Positions 1 to 9,689 of a stretch of DNA of 64,000 nucleotides are shown here, in pieces. Each line of letters opens with the position of its first letter. Position 1 is the stretch's first letter. A program made the translations under genes and the position numbers. Source of the stretch: Macrotis lagotis. Its lineage: Eukaryota; Chordata; Mammalia; Peramelemorphia; Peramelidae. The stretch lies in assembly GCF_037893015.1 (NCBI RefSeq), contig NC_133663.1:2517878-2581877 (forward strand), given 5' to 3'. The notes beneath the pieces were generated by a model. That model did not search any database. It was not told the origin of the DNA and saw nothing but the letters and a program-made list of their open reading frames with translations.

Positions 1-1200
1 GGAAAGTCCCTGGCCCTGGAGGGAGGGTTTTGAGCCATGGCTTAGATGATGCCTTCTCAGATGTAGCTGGCCAGGGGCCTCTGAGGCCCCTGAGCTCCAT
101 CTACACTGATTTGTGGGTCCATCATTGAGTCAGGGAACACCTGTTTGTGAAGGGCTTACCAGGTGCTAGGCTTGCTCTCATGTAGCTTCCCTTCCAATGG
201 GGATACAGCACACGAAGGGGTGATAGCAATGACATCATAAACAGATCCGAAAGACCGAAGTATTGATCGAATGTGATTCCAGAGATGAGTGAGATGAAAC
301 AATCTCCCCACCTGCTACCCGAGAGATGGTGGACTCTGGATGCAGAATGAGACAGGCAGTGGTGGATGGGGCCAATGTGGGACTGTATTTGGTTGGGACA
401 GATATTCAGCAACAGATGGGAAGAAGGAAAAAATGTCTGATAAATGAGAAAATTCATTTAAAAATCCCTAGCACAATAGTGGTAGAAAACCAGAAACAGT
501 AGACCCTGGCACTGTATTGATCTGGGCAGTGAGAGAGGAGAAGTCTGGCTTGGGAACCTGAGGGGCTCCAGAGCCTTGTCTCCACGGGGAGAAGGAAGAG
601 ATAATGGGAGGTTTGGGGGAAAAGGCAGCTGGGGGGTGCTGGGCCAGAGCTGGGGAATCACCAGACAAATGAACCAACCTAGTTAAGGTCTGAACTCTCA
701 GCCCCTTGGGCCTGAGGACTGGAGTCCTCCCAGATGCCCTGCCCATCTGACCGTGGCCTCAGTTTTTCAAGATGTTAGTCCTGACAGTGGTCAGTACGGG
801 TGTTTGTCCTCAGCAAGGCCTGGAGACACCCATCCCAAGGAGGATCAGGTATGTCAAAGAAGGGGGAAGCCCAAGCAGGGAGGGTGGGGCAGTGTAGAGT
901 GGGGTGAAGGGGAGCCTGGGGGATGAAAGGCAAGATGGAAGCCCCCCCCCCAGCTGCCCTTGGGGGTAGAGGGCCCAGGCAGTCCGCAGTCAGGGAGTCT
1001 GGGGCCGCCTTGGGTTTGGTCCCTTCCCAGACTCAGTTTCCCTCTATGTGGGAAGGCTCAGAGAATCAGGGGGAGCAGCTCTGGGGGGGGGCCCTGACTT
1101 CTAAATCCCTCCCCGCCCCCAGGCTTGGCCACGAGATCCCCGAGCCCCCCGAAGCTTCAGCCTTTGGAGGATAGAGTCGGGCCAGGAAGAGCTTAGGGCC
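1..1200. other. Upstream flank of XXYLT1, no gene seen
   Basis: This stretch has no exon I can support. It turns GC-rich with C and G homopolymers from about 950 onward and runs into the CpG island. The part at about 140-200 resembles a dispersed ancient mammalian repeat of the 'aggtgctaggc...atacag' type, which I cannot assign to a family. In human the neighbour upstream of XXYLT1 is ACAP2 on the same strand; I see no ACAP2 exon or convincing poly(A) signal here. Confidence 0.5.
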
Positions 1201-1226
1201 CAGGAATGGGGAGGAGGGGGGCTGGC

Positions 1227-1390
1227 CTCCAGGCCCCGCCCCCGACGAGCTCCCCAGGCCCCGCCCCGAGAGCCCCGCCCCCGACGAGCTGCCCAGGCCC
1301 TGCCCCGGAAGCCCCGCCCCCGACGAGCTCCCTCAGGCCCCGCCCCCGACGAGCTCCCCAGGCCCCGCCCCGGGGCGGGGCGGCCCGGCG
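1227..1390 (+). promoter_or_regulatory. Tandem GC-box repeat in the XXYLT1 promoter
   Basis: Four imperfect copies of a roughly 27-40 base unit built on 'ccccgcccccgacgagctcc' lie here, each with a CCGCCC core, followed by 'ccccgccccggggcggggcgg'. CCGCCC/GGGCGG is the classic Sp1/KLF binding core, so the array offers many adjacent sites. That it drives XXYLT1 is inferred from its position just upstream of the start codon. Confidence 0.65.
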
Positions 1391-1478
1391 GGCAGCTCGG
1401 CCGCGGGCCCCGGATGCAGGCGGGCCCCGGATGCAGGCGGGCCGCGGGCCCCTCTCGGCGCTCCCCCGCGGCGCCCCC

Positions 1479-1817
1479 ATGGGCGGCCCGGGCCCGCGGC
1501 GCGGCTGGCTGCTGCTGGCCGGCCTGCTGGGCCTGGGCGCGCTCTACTACGCGGGCTCGGGCCGCGCGCGCTCCCCCGCGGCGCCCCCCCCGCGGCCGGC
1601 CGGCCGCGCCTTCCACGTGCTGCTGATGTTCACCAAGGCCGAGCGCAGCCCCGCGCTGCAGGCCAAGGGCCGCGCCGCCCTGCGCTCGCTGCTGGGCCGG
1701 GCCCGCCTGGGCGCCGGCGCCGCGCTGCACCTGCACCTGGTCAGCGAGGAGGCCAGCCGCCGCGTGGCGCGGGGGCTGCTGGGAGAGCTGCTGCCGGGGC
1801 TGCGCTTCCGCTGCGAG
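1479..1817 (+). CDS. XXYLT1: XXYLT1 coding exon 1: membrane anchor, stem and start of catalytic domain
   Basis: This exon encodes residues 1-113 and ends in phase 0 at GAG|GTGAGG. From the ATG at 1479 there is a short arginine-containing cytosolic tail (1-9), a hydrophobic signal-anchor helix (about 10-25, ending ALYYAGSG), a Pro/Ala/Arg-rich stem (about 29-44), and the first beta strand of the glycosyltransferase fold with the conserved motif FHVLLMFTKAE (45-55). SEEASRRVARGLL follows near residues 87-100. An in-frame ATG at 1431 would add 16 residues and give a tail closer in length to the human one. Both have C at -3. I chose 1479 because it has G at +4, but the start is uncertain. Codon use is extremely GC-rich, matching the CpG island. 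Confidence 0.9.
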
Positions 1818-1834
1818 GTGAGGGGGCGGGGCGG

Positions 1835-2012
1835 GGCCCGGATGGACGCGGGGGGGGGGGCGCCGCGGGGGTGGGCGGGTGGACACGGATGGACGGGGGG
1901 GGGGCGCCTCGGGGGGCCCGGATGGACGCGGGGGGGCGCCTCGGGGGCCCGGATGGACGCGGGGGGGCGCCTCGGGGGCCCGGATGGACGGGGGGGGCGC
2001 CTCCGGGGCCCG
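1835..2012 (+). repeat. G-rich minisatellite, ~30-bp unit, about five copies
   Basis: The unit reads approximately 'gggggcgcctcgggggcccggatggacgc' and repeats with small changes from just after the exon 1 donor. Runs of 6-11 G on the + strand would allow G-quadruplexes in the nascent RNA next to the splice donor (inference). Confidence 0.85.
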
Positions 2013-2427
2013 GGCCGTGCTCGCCCCCATCTGCGCGGCAGGTGACCCCGAGCGCGGCCCGGAGGCCCCTGGGCCCGGCTGAGCTCCGGTCCCGGAGGCC
2101 GCCGCGGCCGGGCCTGGCCCCGGGATCCGGGCTTGGAGACCCCACGGAGCAGAGGACGCACCGCGCGGGCGCCCGGGGTGCTTGCTTGTGGCGCGCCGCG
2201 GCCCCCCGCGCTGCGCCGCCCTTTGCCCTGGTCGGTGCCGCCTGGCCCAGAAGCTTGGCCGGTGGCATCGCTGCCCACGCGCCTTCGCCGTTTGGGGAGG
2301 GGGCGGCGCCCTGAGCGCCCCGGGGTCGGGCAGCCCGGCCGGAGCTGGGTGCAGAAGGCAGCGCCCGGGCCCCCCCCCCCGTCCCCCCCCCCCCCCGTCC
2401 CCTCCGGGCCTCCCCCCCCCTTTCCTC

Positions 2428-2562
2428 CGAGCAGCCGGAGGGCATTGGGCAGCCGGAGGGCATTGGGCAGCCGGAGGGCATTGGGCAGCCGGAGGGCATT
2501 GGGCAGCCGAGGGCATTGGGCAGCCGAGGGCATTGGGCAGCCGGAGGGCATTGGGCAGCCGA
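2428..2562 (+). repeat. 18-bp minisatellite, about seven to eight copies
   Basis: The unit 'ggagggcattgggcagcc' is repeated head to tail, with two 17-bp variants that have lost one G of 'ccgg'. It follows a C-homopolymer-rich stretch (2370-2425). The near-identity of copies suggests recent expansion and likely length polymorphism. Confidence 0.92.
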
Positions 2563-4144
2563 GGCCGCACCAGCCCCTGAGGATGGAGGCCGGCCGGAGC
2601 CGCCCCGGCCCGAGGCCCGCAGAGCCCAGGCCCGGCTGCTGGCCCGGGTGAAGCGGGCTTTGTCCGGTAAGAGAACCTGACCCCCACGATCCAGACCTCC
2701 GCAGGCCCCACCGGCCCGAGGGACCCCGCTAGCAAGAGGGGCTCAGAGGCCCGCAGGACTCCGCGGAGCGGTTCAGGGGTAGAGGAGCCTTGGGGGCCCG
2801 AGGCGCCCCGTAAACATTCCTGAAGCACATTCCGGGGAAGCCCCAGCCCTCGCCCCGCACAGGAGCCGCAGCCCCTCCGTGTGAGCCCCGTGGGGGTGAG
2901 GCGGACAAACGGGAGGGGGAGGCCTCTGGACTCGGCTTGGGGGAGGACCACAGAACTAGAAATGCAGTCAGTCCAGCCCTGAGGCCCGTCACTGCTGTGG
3001 AGAGGGAAGGGGCTGGGGGGGCAGGCGCCCGCCTGGCCCACGCTCAGTATTTGAGGAGGGGTATGCTCCCTGCAGAGGAGCACCGGGGAGAGCCGGGATG
3101 CCCCGCGTGGCTGAGGAGGAGCCGTCCCGTCGGCCACTGGGGGGGGGGGACTGGTGATGTCCTATCTGCGCCCCTCCGGTGCCTTCTCGCTCCTGGAGTC
3201 CCTGATCCAGAACCTTCTAGTAATGCTAGCCTGGGCCCCGTCACCCTCACAGTGACCAGGCCTCTTGCTCCCCTTGGTGACTCTCTGCCCCTGCTCCCCA
3301 TGGGTGGGCTCCCCAGTGTGCGCCACATCTGACCCCAGCCCCAGGCTCCCAAGCCCCCCCGCTGCTCTCCCCTTGACCATCAGCCAGCAGATGGTGTCGC
3401 CGGTCCCGATGGGATGTCCAGTGGGGAGAGTGGGCCACGCTCGGTCACTCTGCAGGTCCTCGTGCAGCCCGGCTGCCAGGCGGGCCCTCACACCCGACTC
3501 CCCAGGGCTTGGCCTATCTTGCCTTCGCCAGGGCCGTGCCATGCTCCCTGGCTCTGCTTTCTTCCTTGGGTGACTTGCTCCACTCAGTCCGTCCTTCAAA
3601 GGTGCATCTCGGTTCTGAGCTTGGCACCTTCTCCCCTCTGGTCTGGGACCCGTGATCCCACAGGGGATGGGGTCCTCTATACAACACTTCCATGTCTGGA
3701 CACACACAAGCCCATGCACACACACACGCCCAGGGTATGTGACCGATTCAGTCAGTCACAAGCTGTTTCCTCAGTTGATCCGTCCCAGACCCTAAACTGA
3801 GGGAGGGAGGGCACTGTGGAGAGGAGGAACTGCCGGTGCAAAGACACAGAGGCGGCAACAGTGTCCCAAGTGAGGACCACAGGGAAGACCAGTCTGGCCA
3901 AATTTTAGAAAAGGCCTTCTGTCCAACAAAGCTGGAAAGGCAGCCTGGGGCCAGGCTGGGGAGGGCTTTGAAAAAACTACAGGAAAGGTGGCACGTGGAG
4001 CTGGGGGCAATAGGGAGCCCCTTGAAGCAGATCTGGGCTCAAGAAAAATGGTTTTGCAACTTTCCATAGGTTGGACTGAAGTCGGGGGGTGGGGGGGACA
4101 CCAGTCCAAGTGAGAGGGGATGATGATGATATTCTTTCTTAGAA

Positions 4145-4378
4145 TTATGACAGGAGGTGCTGCTAGGACAAGCATCAGAATTGGATTGGAGTGAAGAGGA
4201 GTGCTGAGTCCCCAGCCTCATTTTCTCCTCCAGAGCCATCTGAGTCCAGTGGCCAGATACAGTTCAGGATGACTGGAGATGGCCCTGGATGAAGTGACTT
4301 GGTCTGAGGCTGAATTCGAATTCCCATCCTCCTGACTCCAAGGCCACTGTGCTATCTGCTGCGCCACCCAGTTGAGAG
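4145..4378 (-). repeat. Marsupial tRNA-type SINE, long-tail form
   Basis: Read on the - strand it begins with the 'gggtggcgcag...tagcaca...ggagtcaggagg' head and continues into the tail 'ccatctccagtcatcctgaa...ccactggactcagatggctctggaggagaaaatgaggctggggac'. The same tail occurs at 40531, 56590 and 62552, defining one family. Confidence 0.8.
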
Positions 4379-4570
4379 GGGAGGATGGTGGCTATGTAGA
4401 TGGAGAAGAGTCCTCACGACAAAGAGGGTGTGGAGGTCCCAAGGGTGAGAGCGAAGGGTCCCGGATAATGCCTGGATTCCAAACCTGGAGACAGGAAGAT
4501 GGCGATGCTTCTGACAGAATTGGGGAAGTGCGGAAGGGGGGTGTGTGGAGAGAAGAGGCACGTCCCACCA

Positions 4571-4677
4571 GCCATGGTCACACGTGAGAGCCGCCAGCTG
4601 TGGCCTGAACTGGAAGGCAGCAGATGCCCCGTAAGCCCTGAGGGGAAGCTCCTGAAGGTCTGCCAGGGGCCAGCTCA
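4571..4677 (+). repeat. Left arm of a ~108-bp inverted duplication
   Basis: This segment, starting at 'ggtcacacgtgagagccgcc' and ending at 'ggtctgccaggggccagctc', reappears in reverse complement at 5805-5912 with roughly 88 per cent identity by eye. Flanks do not match. It is not one of the SINE or LINE families I recognise here. Confidence 0.8.
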
Positions 4678-5419
4678 GTTTTAGATGTGTTGAGTTTGAG
4701 ACATCAGCCAATTTGAAATAATTGAATAGGTAGTTGATGATATGGAATAAATGCATAGAGGATGTGTCCTTAGCAAACCATGAGGCCACTGAGAGAAAGG
4801 GAGAGAAACTGGCATGGGCAGAACATTGGGGAGCACCCGTCGTTTGGGGTGATGCTGATTCGTGTCAGTCACTTCCCTTGTGGGATTCTCACATCCCAAA
4901 CCCTGACCTATTCTTACCGTCTTGGCATTGTCTACAAAGAAAGGGCCTGGGTGAGCACCTGTGTTCCTCGGTCTCTGCTCCCCCCCAACCCCTCCCAGAT
5001 CTTTCTGATAGGAGCAGGAGGTGTGAGAAGCCAGCCACCACAGTGTGGATTCCTCTTTGCAGCTTGTGTGGCCAGATGCCCTGAGCTAAGCTGAAGAAGG
5101 CATGCCCACCCTTGCCCTTCGGAGCCCCCTAGACCGCCCTGCTCACCCCTTTGGCTGACAGACTGCCTGTTTGTCTGAGGGTCTGGAATTCTGCCTCTTA
5201 GACTGGGGGGGGGGCCCTGTCTGGAGCTGGCATGTTGTAGTTAGATGGAGATGCACCCGTTGGTGGTGTTGAGCCGGTCAGCACGCCCGCTGGAACCAGC
5301 TCATCTGCTCTGACACCCGTTCTGTGTAGCCAAGACTCATGACTCTTCCCGAAGTGAATTATCCTAAATTCTGAATCTTTAGACTCCAAATTAATGAGGT
5401 CCCCAGGTGAGTCATTGTG

Positions 5420-5515
5420 TACAGCTGAAGGGACCTCAAAGGCAACTAATCCAAGGCCTAAAGTTACCCAGGTAGCAAGGACCAGAAGTAGGATTTGAAC
5501 TCAGGTCTTTTGACT
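5420..5515 (-). repeat. MIR/CORE-SINE-like fragment
   Basis: The segment resembles the reverse of a mammalian CORE-SINE ('aggatttgaactcaggtctttt' after 'gttacccaggtagcaag'). It is heavily diverged, so the family assignment is tentative. Confidence 0.45.
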
Positions 5516-5804
5516 CGATGCAGAGTTTGCTTGGTGTCATTCTGCGTGTCTCTCATGCCGTAGTAAACCTGGCAGATGTACTTAATAAGTATCGATTAAT
5601 TCTCTGCACAAGCCAGGTGCCCCTGAGCCAGGAGGACTTCGCAACTCTGGCTCTGGAGAGCCTGCCCTCTCCCTGGGGCTTAGTAGCCCCTTTGCCTCAG
5701 GTGTCCCCTCCTGCCTCAGTTCCCAGGCATGTTTTTCCTCTGTCCTTTCTCTTACCCTTCTCATCTCTCCTTTCTTGACTCTGAGAAGGCCATAGGGACC
5801 TGAC

Positions 5805-5912
5805 CAGAGCTGGCCCCTGGCAGACCATCAGGGAACTTCCTCTCAGGGCTTATGGGGCACCTGCTGCCTTCCAGCTCAGGCCGCAGCTGGCGGCTCTCAC
5901 GTGTGACCAAGG
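5805..5912 (-). repeat. Right arm of the inverted duplication
   Basis: Reverse-complement partner of 4571-4677, separated by about 1.1 kb. Substitutions are scattered over the whole length and the two edges coincide, so it is either a dispersed repeat inserted twice or an old local inverted duplication. Confidence 0.8.
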
Positions 5913-6119
5913 CTGATGAGACCTCATCTAGCCCAGGAAGGAGGGTCACTGTAGACCTGAAATGGAATTGTTGAGAAGGAAGAGAAGGGAGGGAGGGAGA
6001 GCAAGAGCTAGAGAAAGAAATGTGCTTCTGTCTTCCCTTAGAGTCCATCACTATCAGGAGGTGGGCAGCACCTTTCCTTATGAGTCCTTTGGACTTGTGC
6101 TTGGTAATGAGCTGGTCGG

Positions 6120-6425
6120 AGTTCTAAGCTAGTGATGTTTACATTGTTCTCTTCACCTCCCTTTGCATCATTTCATATAAGTCTTCCCAGATTTTTCTGA
6201 AGGCATCCTTTTCTTCAGTTCTAACTAAATAGTATTCCTCTGAACCATACACAACTTGTTCAGTTATTCTCCATTTGCTGGACATTCCCTCAGTTTCTAA
6301 TTCTTTGCCACCACAAAGAACCAAATGATTTTTGCAAAGGGATCTTTTCCCTTTTTCATCTCTTTGGTCAATGGGTGTGCACAGTTTAAGAACTTTGGGA
6401 ACAGACTTCCCAATCGGGTGGTGGG
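6120..6425 (-). repeat. LINE-1 3' UTR fragment
   Basis: It matches the old mammalian/marsupial L1 3' UTR in antisense: 'catcatttcatataagtcttcccag', 'acacaacttgttcagttattctccatttgctggacattccctcagtttctaattctttgcc'. The same sequence type appears at 46100-46300 and 37300-37440. Confidence 0.75.
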
Positions 6426-6764
6426 TAGGTAGGGAACAGTCTCACTCCTTGGTAGCCCCCGGTCTGATGACGGGTGGTTTTTCCTGGCTTATTGAATGAG
6501 TATTAAGTCCTTACTGGGAGCAAGACTTTGGGCTTGGGGTTTGGACTTGGAAAAGAGCTGGCAGCTTGTGGTCAGTCCTGCCAAGCTGAGAAACCCTAGC
6601 CAGGAACCATCTGGTGGGGGGTTGGGAGCCAAGCATATGCTTTGGGGCTTCATGGGGAGGTGTGGAAGGGAATTAAAGGGGGGGCTTGGCACAAGTGGAG
6701 AAAAGACCATGAGGAGTGTAGGGGTGTAGGCCTCCTCCCCTAGGCTCTTCTCTTCCTCCTGCAG

Positions 6765-6912
6765 GTCATCTTCCATGATGTCGATGTCCTGACTGAGAAG
6801 CTGTTCCCTGTGGTGGAGGCCATGCAGAAGCACTTCAGTGCAGGCTCTGGAACCTACTACGGAGACTCCATCTTCTTCTTGTCTGTCGCCATGCACCAGA
6901 TCATGCCCAAGG
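6765..6912 (+). CDS. XXYLT1: XXYLT1 coding exon 2
   Basis: The exon is 148 bases long, enters in phase 0 after CTCCTGCAG and leaves in phase 1 at AAGG|GTAAGG. It encodes residues 114-162 plus the first base of codon 163. Readable conserved runs are VIFHDVDVLTEKLFPVVEAM, HFSAGSGTYYGDSIFFLSV and AMHQIMPK. This part of the Rossmann-like nucleotide-sugar domain is nearly identical to the mammalian orthologues as I remember them. Its codon usage is ordinary, unlike the extreme GC content of exon 1. Confidence 0.95.
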
Positions 6913-7094
6913 GTAAGGGAGCTGGGGGCCAGGGGTGCAGCCGAAGGACCCTTCTATGTCTTCCTTCTTTCCTGAAGTCCTCTGGGTGTCCCAGTGGAAT
7001 GAGTGGGAGATGGGGTGTTGACTAGAGGGGAGGGAAGAGGCCTCATTTTGGAGTCTGTTGTCAAGGTCATGCCTCATGGGGCAGAGGAGGCCTC

Positions 7095-7225
7095 TGGTCT
7101 GGACCCAGAGAAACCTGGTTTGAAATTCAGATTCTGCCGGGTTATGTGATCTGGGACACATCATTGCCCATCTCTGGGTGGCACTGGACTCAGACATATT
7201 CTGGTTAGGTTGGACTTGATGTCCC
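7095..7225 (+). repeat. MIR/CORE-SINE-like fragment
   Basis: Contains 'cctggtttgaaattcagattctgcc...gtgatctgggacacatcattgcccatctctgg', the usual order of a tRNA-derived CORE-SINE, strongly diverged. Confidence 0.5.
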
Positions 7226-7269
7226 CTACATCCTTTTCCTGTTAAGTCTGATTTTTCTGCCCCTATCCA

Positions 7270-7441
7270 TCTTTTTTATTTAATTTTGTTTTTTAAGTTT
7301 TTCAAGGCAAATGGGGTTAAGTGGCTTGCCCAAGGCCACACAGCTAGGTAATTATTAAGTGTCTGAGACCGGATTTGAACCCAGGTACTCCTGACTCCAA
7401 GGCCGGTGCTTTATATCCACTACGCCACCTAGCCGCCCCAC
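7270..7441 (-). repeat. Short marsupial SINE
   Basis: A full antisense copy: T-rich tail, 'caaggcaaatggggttaagtggcttgcccaaggccacacagctag', then the tRNA-like head ending 'ccacctagccgcccc'. The B box appears as the 'ggatttgaaccc' complement. Confidence 0.92.
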
Positions 7442-7996
7442 GTGCCCTATCCATCTTATCACTGACTGGTAGAAATGATGGTTACTGCTCTGCTACCAGG
7501 GGTGGAGGGCTGAGGAGAGAGATATTTTTACTATCTGGTATCCTGACAATACTGGAGGATGATGCAGTTGGATCTAGGAGAGCTCTATGGGCCTCAGAAG
7601 CCTGGCCTGGATCAGGGGACCTGGGATAGAGCCAGCATCTTCTGTTGAGTCCTTACCCTTCAGAGCCATTGCCTTTGGACCGACGGAAATGTCTCTGTCC
7701 TATGACCCCATGGCTCTTCAGGAAGGGGTTGAAACATGGGATTGGGTAGAATCAAGTTGTATATCTCTTTAGCTGTTTGGTGACTCCATGAATATGCACC
7801 TTCATCTCCCCGTTATTGGTATAGACCTAGCCTACTGTGGGGTTAGAGGAGGAGCACGTCTTACCTGTAAATTACGATCTGACCCTTGAACCATTTCCTA
7901 TGACCAGGTTGTCTGTCTGCACCAAACGGCTTCAGTTTTTTTGGCTCACATACCACATCCATGAAAAATTTTGGTGCATGCATATATGTTTTGTTG

Positions 7997-8243
7997 TTCA
8001 GTTGTTTTTCAGTTGTGTCCAATTCTTCATGGCCCCTTTTGAGGTTTTCTTGGCAGAGATCCTGGAGTGATTTGCCATTTTTCTCCTCTAGGTCATTTTA
8101 TAGATGAGGAAACTGAGGCAAACAGGGTTAAGCGACTTGGCCGGGGCCACACAGCTCATCGGTGTCTGAGGCCACATTTGACTCAGGAAAATGAGTCTTC
8201 CTGACTTTAGGTCTTCAGCACTGTGTGCACTATGGTGACTCCA
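7997..8243 (-). repeat. SINE with BovB/RTE-like tail
   Basis: In antisense it starts 'ttcagttgtttttcagttgtgtccaattcttcatggcccc', then 'ttttcttggcagagatcctggagtgatttgccatttttctcctc' and a MIR/tRNA-like part with 'gatgaggaaactgaggcaaacagggttaagcgacttg'. The first part is the hallmark tail of RTE/BovB-mobilised SINEs. A second copy is at 41736-41930. Confidence 0.75.
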
Positions 8244-8350
8244 AACTCTATAGATTTACCCATTTATAAGCTGTATAAATAAATATATTCCTCAGTTAAT
8301 AATTGTGTGCTTTTTCCAACTTATAACAAAAATAGAAATTAAAAAAGGAT

Positions 8351-8499
8351 GGGGCAGCTAGGTGGTGCAAAAGGAACACTGGCCCTCTAGTCAGGAGGCC
8401 CTGAGTTCAAATGTGGCCTCAGACACTTAATAATTACCTAGCTGTGTGGCCTTGGGCAAGCCACTTAACCCCATTGCCTTACAAAAACTTAAAAAAAAG
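8351..8499 (+). repeat. Short marsupial SINE
   Basis: Sense copy from 'ggggcagctaggtggtgc' to 'cattgccttacaaaaac' with an A-rich tail. The next copy (8567) lies 68 bases on in the same orientation. Confidence 0.93.
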
Positions 8500-8566
8500 A
8501 AAAGAAAAAAAAAGTTAAAGAAAATTAAGAAATTTGAAGAATTTTTTTTTTAAATAAAGACAATTG

Positions 8567-8712
8567 GGGCAGCTAGGTGGCGCAGTGGATAGAGTACCAA
8601 GCCCTGGAGTCAGGAGAGCCTGAGTTCAAATCCACCCTCAGACACTTAATTACCTAGCTGTGTGGCCTTAGGCAGGTCACTGAACTCCATTGCCTTGCAG
8701 AAACAAAACAAA
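8567..8712 (+). repeat. Short marsupial SINE
   Basis: Sense copy from 'ggggcagctaggtggcgcagtggatagag' to 'ccattgccttgcagaaac' and an A-rich tail. It has a short deletion in the 'cacttaataattac' part, giving 'cacttaattac'. Confidence 0.94.
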
Positions 8713-9301
8713 AGGATAAGATAAAGGTAACAAATTATTTGACTCTGGAAACGATGGGAACCATTGAAATTTATTTAGTGTGATGGGGGGAAGAGAATGA
8801 CATGGTTAGACCTGCTTGTTAGAAAACCACTTTGGTGACTGAATGCAGGATGGCGTAGAGTAGAGAGAGGCGACCCCTCATCAGCTACTGCAATAGTCCA
8901 GTTGTAAGGTGATGAGGATCTGCACCGGGGTGGGGGGGTGTCCAAGCAGGGAAGCATCAGAGGTGCAATAGAGGAGAGATGATGGAGAGAAGAGATGCTG
9001 CAAGGGTGCACCAAAGAAGAAATACGGCAGAGGTGAAACAGGAGAGATGATGGAGGGGGAAATTGAGAAGTCTCGTACCGATATTGGATCTTGGGGGTGG
9101 GAGAGGGAAGAGTCCAGGAGGACTCACTCCTAAGGTGTGAGTCTGAAGGGCTGTAAGGACGGAGATGCCAGTGCCCTCTGCAGTAAGAGGGAAAGTGGGA
9201 GGGCTTTAGGGGAAAAAAAGATAAAATGAAATCTGCCATCCATGCTTCTCCTTCAGTGAGATTCATTTTGTCCCATTCATAACAAAAGGGAGCTGGGACT
9301 T

Positions 9302-9337
9302 GGACTATCATTTGGTGTTGGACTATCATTTGGTGTT
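9302..9337 (+). repeat. Perfect 18-bp tandem duplication
   Basis: The sequence 'ggactatcatttggtgtt' occurs twice head to tail without a mismatch. Confidence 0.95.
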
Positions 9338-9689
9338 AACTTCTTGGCTCCTTCCAAAGTGGGGGTGATCTGACCTTTGGGGAACAGAGACAATCCTGGA
9401 GGGTTGTAGTTTCCTAGTGGTTTCTAGATAGGTTTCTAGGAGGTTTCCTAGTGACTGCTCAGTTGGTGGTGGGATTTCCTTGGGAGCACTTCAGTTATAA
9501 CCACTTAAGAGGGCCTGAGCCCTGCTCAGCATGGGGGGAGGATGGGAGCTAGTACAAGAGGGTGGGATGGAGGGGAGTGGGACAGTATTGGGGTCCAAGG
9601 GCAAGAGCGAAGGCCACATTGACATTAGTTTGCAAAGGAAGGTGTGACATAACCAACCTTCTACTCTTCTCAATGAGATGACATTTGTA

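Larger units (their letters stand above)
1200..2700. promoter_or_regulatory. CpG island spanning promoter, exon 1 and start of intron 1
   Basis: Base composition is extremely GC-rich with dense CpG, in contrast to the flanks. It holds GC boxes, the first coding exon of XXYLT1 and two minisatellites. No TATA box is visible near the start codon, which fits a TATA-less housekeeping-type promoter. The transcription start cannot be fixed from sequence alone; by inference it lies between about 1220 and 1430. Confidence 0.8.
1818..6764 (+). other. Intron 1 of XXYLT1
   Basis: Donor GTGAGG and acceptor CTCCTGCAG|G flank this 4.9-kb phase-0 intron. Its first 750 bases are CpG island with two minisatellites. 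From 2700 to 4140 I see only unique-looking GC-rich sequence. A long-tail SINE (4145-4378), an inverted duplication (4571-4677 and 5805-5912), a MIR-like piece (5420-5515) and an L1 3' UTR scrap (6120-6425) follow. Confidence 0.88.

Noticed and set aside
1206..2045. 279-residue open frame including exon 1 without splicing
   Set aside because: It translates the promoter repeat and reads through the GTGAGG donor into the minisatellite. Only 1479-1817 matches XXYLT1.
2428..2562. CRISPR-like direct repeats
   Set aside because: Units are contiguous with no unique spacers and the DNA is mammalian. It is a minisatellite.
1101..3137. 678-residue open frame on the - strand
   Set aside because: It runs antisense through exon 1 and both GC-rich minisatellites. 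It is Pro/Arg/Gly/Ala repeats from absence of stop codons in GC-rich DNA, with no domain.
7270..7441. tRNA gene
   Set aside because: A and B box-like sequences belong to tRNA-derived SINEs, with A/T tails and many copies. No copy here folds as an intact tRNA by eye.
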